From Agrostemma githago (Eukaryota; Streptophyta; Magnoliopsida; Caryophyllales; Caryophyllaceae): a stretch of DNA of 64,000 nucleotides. Of the stretch, positions 1-11,533 are shown in pieces. A model generated the notes under the pieces. The model was not told where the DNA came from. It saw only the letters and a list, made by a program, of their open reading frames with translations, and ran no database searches. The stretch lies in assembly GCA_958450325.1 (NCBI GenBank), contig OY288256.1:11797057-11861056 (forward strand), read 5' to 3'. Made by a program: the position numbers and the translations under genes. The first letter of the stretch is position 1; each line of letters opens with the position of its first letter.

Positions 1-2
1 AG

Positions 3-602
3 CACCAGAAGGCGGTCTCGGGGAACATTCCGATGGGAGGTATGATTACTCTTTTAGCTCGGTATCTTGGATTACCCCAGATGACGGATTCTCCTGTCGT
101 AGGTGATACTACTATCAGCATTAAGTTTATGGAGAGTTGTTCTATGATTTCGCGACCGATTGCTAAACACCACCTAATCTGGACGCTCGGCACGTCCCAC
201 CAGCATTTCTTGATTTTGCCTCGTCCGGATGGGAAATCGTTACCATTGGGGCCTACTGCGGCTGATTTTTACATTGAACATGATAAGCAATTTCCTAAGC
301 CGACTACCGAGTCTAGTGCCCCGGTTGTGGAGGAGCCCGAGGGTACGCCTGATTTCGATCGTTGGAGAGATTGGCGCGAATCAATAGAAGATCGAGTCGA
401 AGAATCGGTTGATAACAGTAGGTTGGCCGCTGAGTTCGGTCGGTGTATGAATCGGTTGCAGTTGAAGTTGCACCCTAATGACTACTCGGAACCATCTCCC
501 GAGTTTTATGAAGAGCTTGCAGCCCGTGAGCAAGCAAGATCATCTAGGAGGGCGGCACGTGAGGCTAAGTCACGTGACGTCGGCTCCTCTTCTCACTCTT
601 GA
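3..602 (+). CDS. Athila-type retrotransposon ORF, C-terminal part
   Basis: The reading frame is open from the window edge to the TGA at 600-602, so the start is outside the window. The protein resembles the C-terminal part of the plant ATHILA ORF-1 family: a GG-MITLLA segment, a hydrophobic central part, then a charged Glu/Arg/Ser-rich tail with RRAAREAKSR near the end. It is followed directly by about 960 bp of noncoding element sequence, a polypurine tract and an LTR. It is therefore the last ORF of a Ty3/gypsy Athila-lineage element, in the envelope-like position. No pol domain is visible because the upstream part is missing. Function is unknown; family assignment is by recognised resemblance, not a search. 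Confidence 0.6.
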   Translation, partial: HQKAVSGNIPMGGMITLLARYLGLPQMTDSPVVGDTTISIKFMESCSMISRPIAKHHLIWTLGTSHQHFLILPRPDGKSLPLGPTAADFYIEHDKQFPKPTTESSAPVVEEPEGTPDFDRWRDWRESIEDRVEESVDNSRLAAEFGRCMNRLQLKLHPNDYSEPSPEFYEELAAREQARSSRRAAREAKSRDVGSSSHS

Positions 603-738
603 GCCCGAGGTATTTCTCTCCCCGTTTCTTTTATTTGTCCTTAGTTCACACATTCGAGGACGATGTGTTATTTAAGCGTGGGGAGGGGAATTATCTCGTT
701 GTATATAGTAGTTAGCTTGTTTACGTCTTTTAATTAAA

Positions 739-772
<34 letters not shown>

Positions 773-1565
773 GAAAAAAAAAACGGAAAAATAAATAAAA
801 ATAAATAAATAAATAAACCCGGCTAGGTGAAAACCCGGAAAGGGCGCCTAGGCAAGAATGGGGAATGTGGCCGAGGACGGAGTGAAAACCCGAAAGGGCG
901 CTCCGGGTAAAAAGAAAAATCGAGTTGCGTGCCACGAGAGTAGTGTGAGGAAAAAATGAAAGCTAGAGTGAAAATCCGCAAGGGCGGACGCTCTAGGCAA
1001 AATGAGGGAATTAGGAAAAAATCACTACTACTTTCTCCGTTTTTGGTGTTGGCGTCATAAGAAGGGTGACATAGAAGGTCGGAAGGGTAGGATTAGTTGG
1101 CTAAGGTGAGAAGAATCGCGGTGCGGTGTAGTCGTAGCACTAAATTCTATGCGATTGGTGATGTTTTGTTTGGTATATTGAACTATTAGAGGCGTTTAGG
1201 ATTGATTGCATGTGTGGGTTGTGGAATATTGTGGTATATGTTTTGTACCACCGGTGACATTTGTAGCACATGCGATCCGTTCTAGGATTGGAGAAATAAG
1301 GGGCGTTAGATATCGACATTAGCTTATCCTTATTTGCTAATGTCCCTCGTTTTGATAAATTGGGTCAATGATAATAGTTTGATAGCGGGTGTGTTAAGTC
1401 AATCGAGCCTTTGAGTTGAGTTTCATAATGAGGGAGTTTGGTGGAAGACGAGTGAGGGCCGGTGTGTAATGTTATTCTCACGCATTTTGGACCGGTGACG
1501 GTTGTGTTTATTGTGTTCCTTGAGTTTTACTCGAGGACGAGTAAAGGTTCAAGCGTGGGGATATT
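603..1565 (+). other. 3' noncoding internal region of the Athila-like element
   Basis: No coding potential. It holds a first polypurine-like motif (GTGGGGAGGGG near 680), a long T-run then A-run (740-782), three tandem hairpins (823-996), and just before the LTR a second GAGGACGA..GCGTGGGGA motif (about 1530-1561), which is the expected polypurine tract for plus-strand priming. The same layout recurs in the non-autonomous elements at 30000-51303, although the rest of the sequence differs. Confidence 0.6.
823..996 (+). other. Three tandem structured hairpins (copy W)
   Basis: Three units share one design: outer stem, then TGAAAA, then an inner C-rich/G-rich stem-loop, then CG, then the outer stem closing. 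Outer stems: CTAGG/CCTAG (823-827 with 847-851), CGGAG/CTCCG (878-882 with 901-905), CTAGAG/CTCTAG (963-968 with 991-996). Inner loops: CCC-GGAAA-GGG, CCC-GAAA-GGG, and TCCGC-AAGG-GCGGA. The T after each 5' stem can wobble-pair with the G before each 3' stem. Different stem sequences with kept pairing suggest a selected RNA or DNA fold; the function is unknown. Confidence 0.6.
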
Positions 1566-2927
1566 TGATGGGCCGTATTTAGTCGTATTTATTACGACGG
1601 TTTTGGGGTATTTTGTGAGCTAAATCGGTTGTCTTGTATTGCATTTGTGTCAGTTTGGTATGAATGTAATACAGGCTAATTTGAAGATGTTAACCACTGG
1701 ACCGTTGATTTGGGCTAAGAACGAAGGAAAAGGAAGCCCGCTTGAAGACCCGGAACGATAAGAATCGAAGAATGAAACGAAGCATTCCAGCTTGCCACGC
1801 GAGTCGCCCAGAGCTCAGGCGAGTCGCGCGGCTGTGCGAGTCGCGCGGACCTTATGCGACTCGCACGGCGGCCTGTAACGTATCACGCATTCCGGCTTAT
1901 TTTGTTTTAATTTATTACGTTTTGAGACTTGGATTTTAATTAGGAAACTTTATTATTACCTTAGGATATTTTTATTATTATTTTATTATTAGTAAACTCT
2001 TATTAGGTTTAGTTTAGCCTTAGTTTTAGAGATCATAATCATTCACATCTAGTTTTTACAATCCATCAAGGAAGAAAAGGGAGAACTTTGAAGAACCCTA
2101 ATTTTCCACCGCAAGTATGTGTAACTAATTTCTCTACTTAGATTCAAGCCTTTGAAATACTCGAGAAACGTTTGTGAGTTTGAATGTTTTGATTATTAAC
2201 CTTGATTATTATGAATTGCTTTGTTATTAATTCTATGAATGTTGTTGTTGATTGCTAGGTGTACAACTAGTATTTAATTGCATCGTTCTACCGTTAGTAT
2301 CGTTAATTGAGTAGGATTTACTGATTAACATTACATTAGTAACAACTAGGAATTAATATTGAACGGGATACGTTGGTATTAGTACTTAGAAGCGATTCAT
2401 ATAAATATCTAAGGCACGACTGGATTGTACGTGCTATTTATTCTCTATCGAATTCTCAGATCTATATTGCTTCCGTCTAATTGAACCTAGAACTGGATTG
2501 TTTAGGTTGTTTTACGGTTAGGGTTAATTAAGAACGGGATTCGTTTTAGTTAACTATTCTTAAGAGAATTGGAATTTCATGTTCACGATAGAGTAGTCAA
2601 GGTTATTAATTGAAACCGTCTTACAATGATCAATCGCTATTGAGTGTGGATTTGTGCTTGTGTCTAAGTTATTTCTCATCATTTGATTTACTTAAAGTTT
2701 TAATCTTTATTAATTTTAGTTGTTAGAAAATCATCCAAAACCCCCCCCTTTAGTTACTACGGTCTTTAATTACGTTAGAGATCGATTTTATCTACACTTT
2801 AGTTAGCATAATTAGGTTAATCTGATTCCCTTGGGTTCGACCCTTATTTCCATTATACTACTGTTTTAGTTAGTTGGTTATAAGTGATTATAAATTGTAA
2901 TTTGAGGCATACGACTTTAGCCCGTCA
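1566..2927 (+). repeat. 3' LTR of the Athila-like element
   Basis: Begins TGATGGGCC right after the polypurine motif and ends CCCGTCA, giving TG..CA ends and about 1362 bp. The order of motifs (AACCCTA leader, GTGTAACTAAT, a repeated-T U5) parallels the LTRs at 30000-51303, but the sequences differ. Positions 1796-1870 hold several GCGAGTCGC-type repeats in both orientations. The partner 5' LTR and the target duplication are outside the window. Confidence 0.65.
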
Positions 2928-3265
2928 GTGGTGCTGTTTGAGACGCACTTGATGGATTTCTATTAAGAAGGATGGACTTCCACGTCCTTAATGGTTCTAG
3001 TGAGAAGTGCTAATGAGAAGCACTTGAACCACCTATACGGGTGCGATGGTTTGGCCGCCGTCTATGTTTGACTATAAAAAGTCTTACTAAAACACTTGTT
3101 ATACCAAGGTAAACGCATGACCTTGCAAAAGCGTTGCACATTGAAATCGCGGAACAAGCACAGTTTGAAGGTATGATATGTGTTGTGAGGGTCTCAACCG
3201 AAATTCAGTAAGGAATTCAAATCGAAAGATATTCTCTTACTAGATACTTCCCGAGAATTTGAAAT
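2928..3265. other. Intergenic, nothing recognised
   Basis: Flanking host DNA after the LTR. No sustained reading frame, RNA gene or repeat was recognised. A short GAAGTGC/GCACTT inverted repeat lies near 3004-3030. Confidence 0.4.
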
Positions 3266-3909
3266 ATTTGTTTGGTTGACATCCTGGAATTCACACTTCC
3301 CGGGAATTGAATTCCTACATCTTGTTTGGTTGGCTCGACCTAATTCCCATGATTTTGATTACAATGACTATTATGCCCTTTATTAATTAAGTGTATAAAA
3401 ACTTATGAATTAATTTTTTCAGCAACTTAAGATATATCTGAAATTGTCTTCACTGTAATATGCAGTCGTAACCAAATTACATTTTATCAGCGTAAAAAAT
3501 AACGAACATTAATTTATTTATTTTTAAAAAAATTATGAGTTAACCAAAAAATAGATGAGCAAAAGCAATAAATTCTGAGTTAACCAAAAAATTTTGAGTA
3601 AAAAAAAAATAATGCAGAAAAGTTGAGAGGAAGCAGTAAATGGAGAATGGGGATGAGAAATTAGGGTTAAGTGAAAAATAGATGAGTGGAGAAGGGATAA
3701 AAAAGTCATTTGAATAATTTGGGATGTGGGAAGTGCAACTCACCGGGGGGTCGGTGAGCAACTTCCCGCATCATGCAGGAATTGCAAGTGATGGGGTGAG
3801 TTTGAGTTCCCCATTTTTTTAGTTTTAGGGTAACCAAACAACTCCCCAGGAAAGCATTTCATGGGAAGTTGCAATTCCCGGGAAGTGAGGGGGCAACCAA
3901 ACGAGCCCT
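3266..3909. mobile_element. Probable non-autonomous TIR element
   Basis: The left end has TTTGTTTGGTTG followed within about 40 bp by ACTTCCCGGGAATTG. The right end reads as the inverse: CAATTCCCGGGAAGT, then GGCAACCAAACGAGCCC. Several further CTTCCCG..GGAATT copies in both orientations lie inside. No transposase is present. The inverted ends and hAT-like GTTTGGTTG termini suggest a MITE-type element. The exact ends and target duplication are not settled. Confidence 0.35.
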
Positions 3910-3970
3910 AAGTATCCAATCCTTCCTTCACCCAGAATCTCTCTCTCTTTCCTTCGCCTTTGTGGGGGAT

Positions 3971-4946
3971 TGTTGGTTGTAAAGGCTTGAAAATGCTGTC
4001 TTTTTCCTTACTCCTCTCCCACATCGGTAGTGGGGTAGTGAGTTGTGTTTTTTATATTGTCTTCTCTCTTTTGGGTTGTCAATAATATGGTTAATGGGTC
4101 TTTTGTGGAGAATGGATTGGGCTTAGGCTTCACCACACATGTGTGCCGTCTCGACCCGATTCACTTAGCTTGGACTCGGGTTGACTTTTATTTTTTGGGT
4201 CTTGTGTGAACTTGGGCTGTCCAAGTTCAGTATGGGGGTGAGCTGTTCAGATACATTATTCCTCCTTAAGTCAAATTTGACTGTTACCCAACTTTATGGG
4301 CCTTGATTTTGGTCTTAATGACCATTATTGTGCATTAATGTGCTTGATATTTTATTTGGCTATGCTCTATTTTTCCTATAAATAGTGCTGCCATTCTTTT
4401 GTTTATGTACGACAACCACAACACAAATATAACTCGCATACTCAGCTCCCTCCTCCTTCCTCTTCCCTTCTGTTCATCTTAAAATTCAGGGTTTTGTATT
4501 GTGCTATTTCCAAAGCTTCCAGCCTCGAGTGGACGAGTCTGTTTGCTGTTGTGTTCACCTTGGGAAACTGTCGGTGTTTATCGATTGTCACCTGGGTCGT
4601 ACCGAAACAGTTTTCAAGTCAGTGGCACCCTGCCACGGCACAGCTTTACGTCCGATTTGTTGGCCCGGTTACTGTTGCCTCGGTTACTGTCGCCTCTCGG
4701 TACTGTTGCCTCGGTCCCTCGTGTTTACAGTTGCCTCGGTTTCGTGTTTCAGCTGTTGCCTCGTGTTTACAAGTTGCCCGGTTCTTGTTGCTCCTGTCCC
4801 GTAATTCAGTCCCTCTCGGTTTTCGGTTTGCCGACCTTCATCTGTTGCCTGGTCGGATTTATTCTGTTCTTCACCTCGGTTTGCTCCATTTTTGTTCATT
4901 GTTACTCACCCCCGTACTAACATCAACTACTATCGTTTATGTTACA
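3971..4946 (+). repeat. LTR-like block (possible solo LTR)
   Basis: Starts TGTTGGTTGTAAA and can end TTACACA, with a CCCACATCGG motif near the start (common in plant Copia LTRs), a TATA box at 4377-4384 and a pyrimidine-rich, short-repeat transcribed part (GTTGCCTCGGT recurs at 4670-4790). No matching 5-bp target duplication was found, so the ends are uncertain. The open frames here in all phases look like chance frames in pyrimidine-rich DNA. Confidence 0.3.
4377..4384 (+). promoter_or_regulatory. TATA box of the LTR-like block
   Basis: TATAAATA preceded by CC and followed about 45 bp later by an ACAACCACAACACAAA leader, typical of plant promoters and LTR U3/R boundaries. Confidence 0.4.
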
Positions 4947-5006
4947 CAAACTGTAGTGAGTATATATAAACTTGGGACAGCTTTGTATAAGGGGAACTCA
5001 AAGTGA

Positions 5007-6363
5007 GGAGATATTAAAGAGGAAGAGCTGTACTGTACATGTGCAGGACTGCAGGGCAGATTTAATGTAGCTGCTATATATGAACGAACATCAGATGAGA
5101 TGAGATGAGATACAATACAAGCAACCTAGCTATTCTACATATCATTTTACTAAAGGTTTAATTTGAAGGATACAGTCATCCTTGAATTCCCAGCCCGGGT
5201 GCAAAGATCTCTATCAAATCTTGTGGCGCCTCCCCTGGGTTATTATGCACCCAGGCAGCCCAAACACATATGCACCTATTTTTCCATTCTGATTATGCCA
5301 AAGCGCTTTGGAGGAACATACAAGCTTGGATAATTGGGATTTTTTTTTTTTGTGAAATGGTAAAATAAATAAAATGAGAAACCTTATAAATAACTACCGC
5401 CATGGAATGAACGTGAATAATATTTTAATCAAAAGATTGGAGTATATATTTAATTGCAACGGACAAAGTATTAATTTTTATTTTTTTTGATATGCTGTTA
5501 TGTTTTAAAAAAGGCGCAGGGGTTGCCGTCTTGGTTGGCAAATCTATAATAGAAAAAAAAAAAAATTAAACTTCATAATCCGTAGGTATTATTTTGCAAA
5601 TAATGAGAACAATCGTTAATTTGTTGATTACCAAACACTGAAGTAAATTCAGGTGACTAATTAAAATATGTACATCAAACTTGTCGTTGTAATCGGTTAG
5701 TTAAAATGTAATTCTACAATCTATATATTCTATAGTTATGCGTATTATCAAACAAAAAACTTTTATAGGTAATTAATTATTTGCTCTTTTTTCCTTTAAA
5801 ATATTAATAAAAATTGTATCAAATAAAATCATCATCATCATCATTATTATTATTATTTGGTTTTGTTATCTAATATCAAATAAATGAGTTCTCTGCCTCA
5901 GGTAAGAAATCTTTCAAATTGTTTATGTTTTTTTTTTTAATTCTCCGTGAAAGATCATATTATTTGGGTGTAGTTTTTTTTTAACCTGATCTCAGATCCT
6001 CAATGTTCGAAAGTTGGGTTGTGCTCGTCTTATTCTGATGTGAATATTTAAAAAGGGATCAATGTTCATGATTTTGTTCATTTTAAAAAATAATGACGAG
6101 GGAGTAATATTCTATTTCTTGAAGAGATATGCAATTGGAAGGCGTAAATCATTGTACATTGTCTTTCGTCTGATATGTTAACGTTGGGCTGAGACGACAC
6201 GTTCGATAATTTGATGTGTTAATGACAATTGTAGTTTTTTTTTTTTATGTGGAATCGATACGAATTTCGACATGTTGGATCGAATTGGGGTGATGATCAG
6301 ATGGCTATGATTTGTGGTCAATGAGTGTCAGGAATAATGTCGAAAAGTTTTGTGGATATCATA

Positions 6364-6428
<65 letters not shown>

Positions 6429-6862
6429 ATGGTTTACATACATTGTTGTATTTATGCAATGAGTTTCTTCTTCTTTTTTGTAAAATCTGATTTGAGAACA
6501 GTTCATAAGCCATTTTAACTAACTCTTGCTCTTACTTTAACGATTAGGCGGGACTTGCTAAACAACGAACCTAATCTTATGTATTTTTTTTTGGACCTCT
6601 AGCTAACTTGTAGGGTTGATTTGCTCGATCGCATGCTATATATGCATGCATGGTGCATCATCATTGTTCACCGTGCTTTGCCTGATGATTCTAAATTGGG
6701 ATGCTAAGCTAGTCTAGTCGATCAGCTTCTACATTCACCTTTTCGTTATTGTCAATTATAGGTGGGATATGATATGTTTTGGAAGTTGGCCTAGCTAAGA
6801 AGTGTATATTTCAAAAGAGAGTAGTATCTTCGTAGTATCGTCATTTCGGCCCTAAGCTAACC
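5007..6862. other. Intergenic / upstream region of the TRAF-like gene
   Basis: AT-rich with several A and T runs, an ATC/ATT microsatellite (about 5829-5858), and a long AT tract (6366-6425). A plausible 5' splice site (CAG/GTAAGAAA at 5900) could mark a 5'-UTR exon of the TRAF-like gene, but without transcript data this is only a possibility. Confidence 0.4.
6366..6425. repeat. (AT)n microsatellite
   Basis: About 30 uninterrupted AT units. Confidence 0.9.
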
Positions 6863-8154
6863 ATGATGGAAGAAGACACATCTTTCACAGAGGTCGACCT
6901 CAGACAAGAAAAAATCGAAGATGTTAGTGAGGAGGGTGAGACATTTCATTGTGATCTCTGCGACAAGGAAATGGTTCATAAGATAGCTCTCGTATTGCTT
7001 GAAGGTTTATCAACCGCGTGTGTTGATAACACTACAGGAGATATCTTCAGAGGCCCCGGCACTGTGGCTTCTGAAATCAGAAAAGAAATGATGGAGTTTC
7101 TGGTTGAAAGAACTCAGTCCTTTGTCGCCGAGTCTCTCTTCTTAGAGGATCATCCTGAGGGGGGACTATCCGACCAACCTTCTGACATTATATCTGATAT
7201 CATTGAGGACTTCACCGGTCTCAAGAGAAACTTGCTTAGCCGCGTTTCTGGCTGGCTCCTCAGTGACACCAGAGATGACAAAATTGATGATTTTGTCCAA
7301 GAAATGGAACTTAATAGCTTTTGGTTGTTGGACCGAAGGGAAACTATTGCACAAAATCTCCTAAAAAATGTTGATTTTAAGAACGAGTTCCACTGTAAGA
7401 TGAAATTTAAATCCGAGGTTGAATTGGAACATCATCGCCTACAGTGCGGATTTAGGACTCTGCTGTGCGAAAATGAGGGCTGCAGTGCTACTTACAGTGC
7501 ATCTCATATCGAAAAACATGATTCCGTCTGCCTGTTCAAGTTGCTTCCTTGTGAGCAGAAGTGCCCAGCTATTCTAATGAGGCAAGAAATGGACAAACAT
7601 TGTATCACTGTCTGTCCGATGAAGCCTGTCAACTGTCCTTTTTTCTCCATTGGTTGTAAAGCTACTATTGCTAGTTGCGACATCAAACAACATTTTGCTG
7701 ATGATGTTCGCTCTCACTTGCTATTTGCTCTCGCGTATCTATACAAGGGAATGCCAATGGAAGATCTGCGGCCACGAGCTGAACAGATAGACCAGGTCAG
7801 TTCTGGGTTTTAAATTTCCATGTTATACTGCGTAGTTTACATTATTTTCAGTAATCTGTGTTTCTTTTGTATGCGTGTTTTATTGTGCAGGAATCTGTTG
7901 ATCAGCTGATTCGAATGCAAGGAGTGAGGTCTTTCACAAATGCAGTCAAGGAACTTGACCTTCAGCTTGGACCATTCAAGGTCATCAAAAAGGAACAAGA
8001 AGAACCCGGAAAAGATTCAGCAGAAGACGCTAAATCATCCGAAGATAATTCTCCTACCGGAGACAAGGAAAAAGAAGAATCCAGAGAGCCTCCTGCAGTA
8101 GAACCGGTGAAACCAGATTCGGGAGAGTCTTTACCAAAAGACGCAACAATATGA
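6863..8154 (+). CDS. TRAF-type zinc-finger-related protein (two exons, 398 aa)
   Basis: Exon 1 is 6863-7795 (311 codons) and exon 2 is 7891-8154. The intron 7796-7890 has GT..AG ends (TGTGCAG acceptor) and both exons are in phase 0, giving 398 residues. The N-terminus has a CDLC knuckle near residue 30. Residues about 178-285 hold the TRAF-type zinc-finger array: repeated Cys/His pairs such as HHRLQC, ENEGC, HIEKHDSVC, CEQKC, DKHCITVCP, IGC and IKQH. The tail (about 335-398) is acidic, Pro/Glu/Ser/Lys-rich and probably disordered. This matches the plant TRAF-type zinc-finger-related family (Arabidopsis At1g09920 type), whose molecular role is poorly defined; a protein-interaction role is inferred. 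The first ATG (MMEE) was chosen; the second Met is equally possible. No stops or frameshifts: it looks functional. Convergent with the COX23-like gene. A polyadenylation-like AATAAA variant lies near 8330. Confidence 0.85.
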
Positions 8155-8982
8155 AAGCCGGAGAATTCTGAGTCTAGAGAGCTACATCGGTAGACACAAC
8201 TAACCCAAGAGTCCTGCTGGAAACATGTAATTTTGTTTACAAGGAAAACACCTAGTCTTCTCCCACCGAAACCATTATACTCACTTGTTTTTTTAACTCT
8301 GATACTACTTGCACTAGAAACTTTGAAAGATAAAATTAATATTTTGTTATGATAGTCTTAAAGCACCCGTTTACCCATTTCTACGAGATTTTTCTTCTAA
8401 AAACCGCATACTATGTATCGGTCACAGATGAGAATCGACTCCCTAACCACACATCATAGCTATTTTGGAATCGTGCACATTCTTGAATCTCAATGACTGA
8501 TATTATCCTCCCACTGCGTCTTCCGATCCTCTAATATCTACCTTTGCTTTTCTAATGAGAGATTGTGAACAATGTTTTTATTTTCCAATGAAGCGTGCAT
8601 TTGATCGTATTACAATAGAGGGAGATCGAACTTGAGACATTGTCTTAAGAATAAGACATCTACCAATGTTAAAAGATATGGATAACGCTAAGGTGTGTCT
8701 CACTTATTACACGGTATGTCAAAAACATTCCGACCCCTTGAAACATAGTACATGCTGTAAAATCAGGAGGGTATACATTTATGAAAAAGACTCGAAAGTT
8801 AAGGCTAAATAATGAAGCCTTGTTAAATGCTCATATCATATACGGAGTATTATGGAGCCTTTTTCTATACTTGCGCAAAGTTTAGCAGAGCATTGTTCGC
8901 AAGATAGCAGGAAATCCATGAACCTTGGTTCTTTTTTATTTGTAGAAGCAAAGTCTTTCTAAAGAGCCTTCTTGGATGGAAC
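8155..8982. other. 3' UTRs and spacer between convergent genes
   Basis: Holds the 3' UTR of the TRAF-like gene (to about 8340) and, on the other strand, that of the COX23-like gene (from 8982 down). No further gene recognised. Confidence 0.5.
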
Positions 8983-11233
8983 TCATGAAAAGAGAGAACG
9001 GCTTCGATTACGTTCCAACCGTGCTTCCCTCTGTAAGGAAACAACATTTAGTAAGCTACGAGCAATATAGTACGTTCACCAAACTACCAATCTTAGATTT
9101 CTAACAAACAATCAATGAAACAAATTCAGTTTCTTGTTTCTGTATTTCATCTCTGTATAGATCGCACTCACTCCACTTTATGTAGAGAATTGCACAATAT
9201 TCTTTCCAACAAAGAAAAAAGTTGATAAACTTAAAAAGTTTTGAAATGACAAAGGCAGGAAGTTCAGTCACAAGAGCATTTGTATTTGATAGCAATTGGT
9301 AATATAGTGCTGGAGAAAAAAAAATTAAAATAAAGGCAGTGCTTTCCTGAGTAGGATTCTACTCTTCAGTGTGTACCTATCCACACCAGAGCGGGTGGCG
9401 GATTTTTGAGCAAAAATAGAGGAAGGTCAAGGTTTGAACTCTATACCGAAGGGGTATAATTTGCACTACTCAGCGATTAGAGAGGGAAGGGGGATAACTT
9501 TTCAGTTTTATTGATCAAACTAAACTGTATGTGCAGAATGCACGTATAAAGGCAACAAGAGCCGATCCCCTGTCAGTATAACCAAGAACCATATTAACAC
9601 CAACTTTAACTGCTCCACTTACAACCAAGGACCAAGAATCATAACTGCCTTCATGATGACCCAATACAAGTAAAAGTTTTGATTTTGACATCTTATACCT
9701 ATTAAAGTTTAGCAGCCTTGCAAGAATCGACAATACACATCCAACAGCCATAGGCACTAGCCATCTCACTCATCCCAGTAATAAAAGAAGCATGATAATG
9801 TCACGTTTCTATTACATTACTCCCTTATGCTCAATATTGAGATGCTGTTGTACCCTCTGGTATTGTCCCTCTACCATCTCAACAAACAAACACAATTGGA
9901 TCTATAAGCTTCTTCATGATGCACCCGACCAAATTACATGCAGCTCATTTATCACATCATAGGCTTGCTCATTAAGTATTCCGAAAAACGCATATACTAC
10001 ATGCTACATGCTTAAAAGTCACCCGGCTAAATCTAGCACAAAGGGAAAACTTGGGTATAACCTCACAGCTCCATGACAGAAAACCACAGTCGATATCCGT
10101 GTTGAACCTCTACTTTACTAGTGCTTATCTACCTTCCCGTCAACTTTCTCCAAACATGAATTCATCAAACAAGGAGAAAGTACATATTTTCACTCAAGAA
10201 ATGCACACACAAGTCCACAACATAACCCTTCTCATCAAAACACGATCATCATAATAATGAATGATGCAGAATGAATAGCTATCAGCTGCGAGATGCTGAG
10301 TTCTAAGGATGAAGAAGAAATGACGGTATCAGTTACCTCTTTTTTCTTGCATTCCTTGTAAACATCAAAGTGTTGCTGACATTTGCTCTTGTCGGAGTTG
10401 TATTGCTCTAAACCTATGAATTCATAAGCACTCACTTGTCAATATTCATCACACAACAAAAAGATCGACAATCCAAAAAAAATCCTAGTTTGATCACAAA
10501 ACGAAAAATTAAGTTTTCAACAATCCTAGAATGACAATCATTCTAAAACTGTCTCGGGCTGAACAGTAAGTATAAAGTATGCTCAAACTAATGAGAATCA
10601 TTGGTATTACAACTTAGATTCTACTACCTTGTTATTAATAGAATATTGTTATCGATTCCAAATTTCTCAATGGTTCTATTGTCCGACTACGTGCAATACC
10701 TATACCGGGTCTAATTATTATTGTTTGTGACGAGCATATCAAATACTATCTCTCATAGATAAAGAGAAATCGTTTCATTCTACCTAGACATTCTGATTTT
10801 AGGGTACCTAGCTATTATTTGACCAGGGAGGGAGGGAGAGTATACCTAAGAATGAATTTGTGAGTGAAATCCTATCAGAGTAAGCAGCAGTGACAAGGCA
10901 ACCCATATGAGAAAATTTGAATGAGAACACAAAAGTTATAGACTTTGCAAACTAATCACATACAGTCATTGAATTTGATTGGTAATATCATAAAATACTA
11001 CTCCCTCCGTCTCGTCTCACAATGAATATAAAAAGCAAACAAATGAAAGGAGGAAGTAGATACGAAGGAAAATAGGTTAAGATAAATGGAAGGTGAGAGA
11101 GAAGGGGAGGGATAGAGAATCGATTACATTTGAGAGAAGCAGAGTACTGAGAAAAACAAGGGGAATCGGAGATCTTGGCAGCACTTGGGTATGCTGGTGT
11201 TGCCGCTGACTCTGCTCTCGCTCTTGACGCCAT
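8983..11233 (-). CDS. COX23: COX23-like twin-CX9C mitochondrial protein (three exons, 76 aa)
   Basis: Assembled by eye on the minus strand: exon 1 11233-11128 (106 nt), exon 2 10413-10337 (77 nt), exon 3 9030-8983 (48 nt with TGA). All introns have GT..AG ends. The first Cys of the second half is split T|GT across intron 1. The 76-residue product has two CX9C motifs: PCFSQYSASLKC in exon 1 and KCQQHFDVYKECKKKE in exon 2. The C-terminus is basic, REARLERNRSRSLFS. Twin-CX9C proteins of this type (yeast Cox23, plant CHCH/COX23) are imported into the mitochondrial intermembrane space by the Mia40 oxidative relay and help cytochrome c oxidase assembly. The N-terminus (MASRARAES) has no long presequence, as usual for the family. 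The start is the first ATG in frame; the frame extends upstream without another ATG. Intron 2 is 1306 bp. Intron 1 (714 bp) contains one MITE-like end (ACTCCCTCCGTCTC near 11000). Looks intact. Confidence 0.85.
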
Positions 11234-11533
11234 GCCTGATGCCTCCTCTTCTCTTCTCTTCTCTATATTTCTCAAGATTTCCTCTTGATTATTAATTCAT
11301 CCATGTTTTACTTTAGATTAAGCTGCTTTAGGGCTAAAAGGGTACGGAGTAGATGTTATAAATCGGGTGCACATTTAAGCCTTGCAAACGGGCTAATCGG
11401 GTTTGGTTTAGGCTGTCTCACTTTTTTATCCGCGAAAGTATCCATTGACCCCCATAACTCTTACCCAATTGTGAAATTAAGCACTCCGTTCAATATCTCA
11501 CCAATATCTCATTCTAATTTCTTAAAAACCTAC
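11234..11533. other. Upstream region of the COX23-like gene
   Basis: Contains its 5' leader (CT-rich on the plus strand at 11245-11262) and probable promoter. No gene on the plus strand was recognised. Ends at the LINE insertion site. Confidence 0.4.

Noticed and set aside
672..935. Minus-strand frame with Phe/Lys runs
   Set aside because: It translates the T/A homopolymer and the hairpin trio; low complexity and antisense to the element.
2820..2850. GGGTTCGACCC as a tRNA B box
   Set aside because: Lies in the LTR; no A box or clover-leaf arms around it.
4494..5006. Overlapping open frames in three phases
   Set aside because: Pyrimidine-rich repetitive DNA (GTTGCCTCGGT units) with no start context, domain or codon bias; looks like chance frames in an LTR-like leader.
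9515..9769. 84-residue minus-strand frame inside COX23 intron 2
   Set aside because: No recognised domain, no splice support, lies within an intron.
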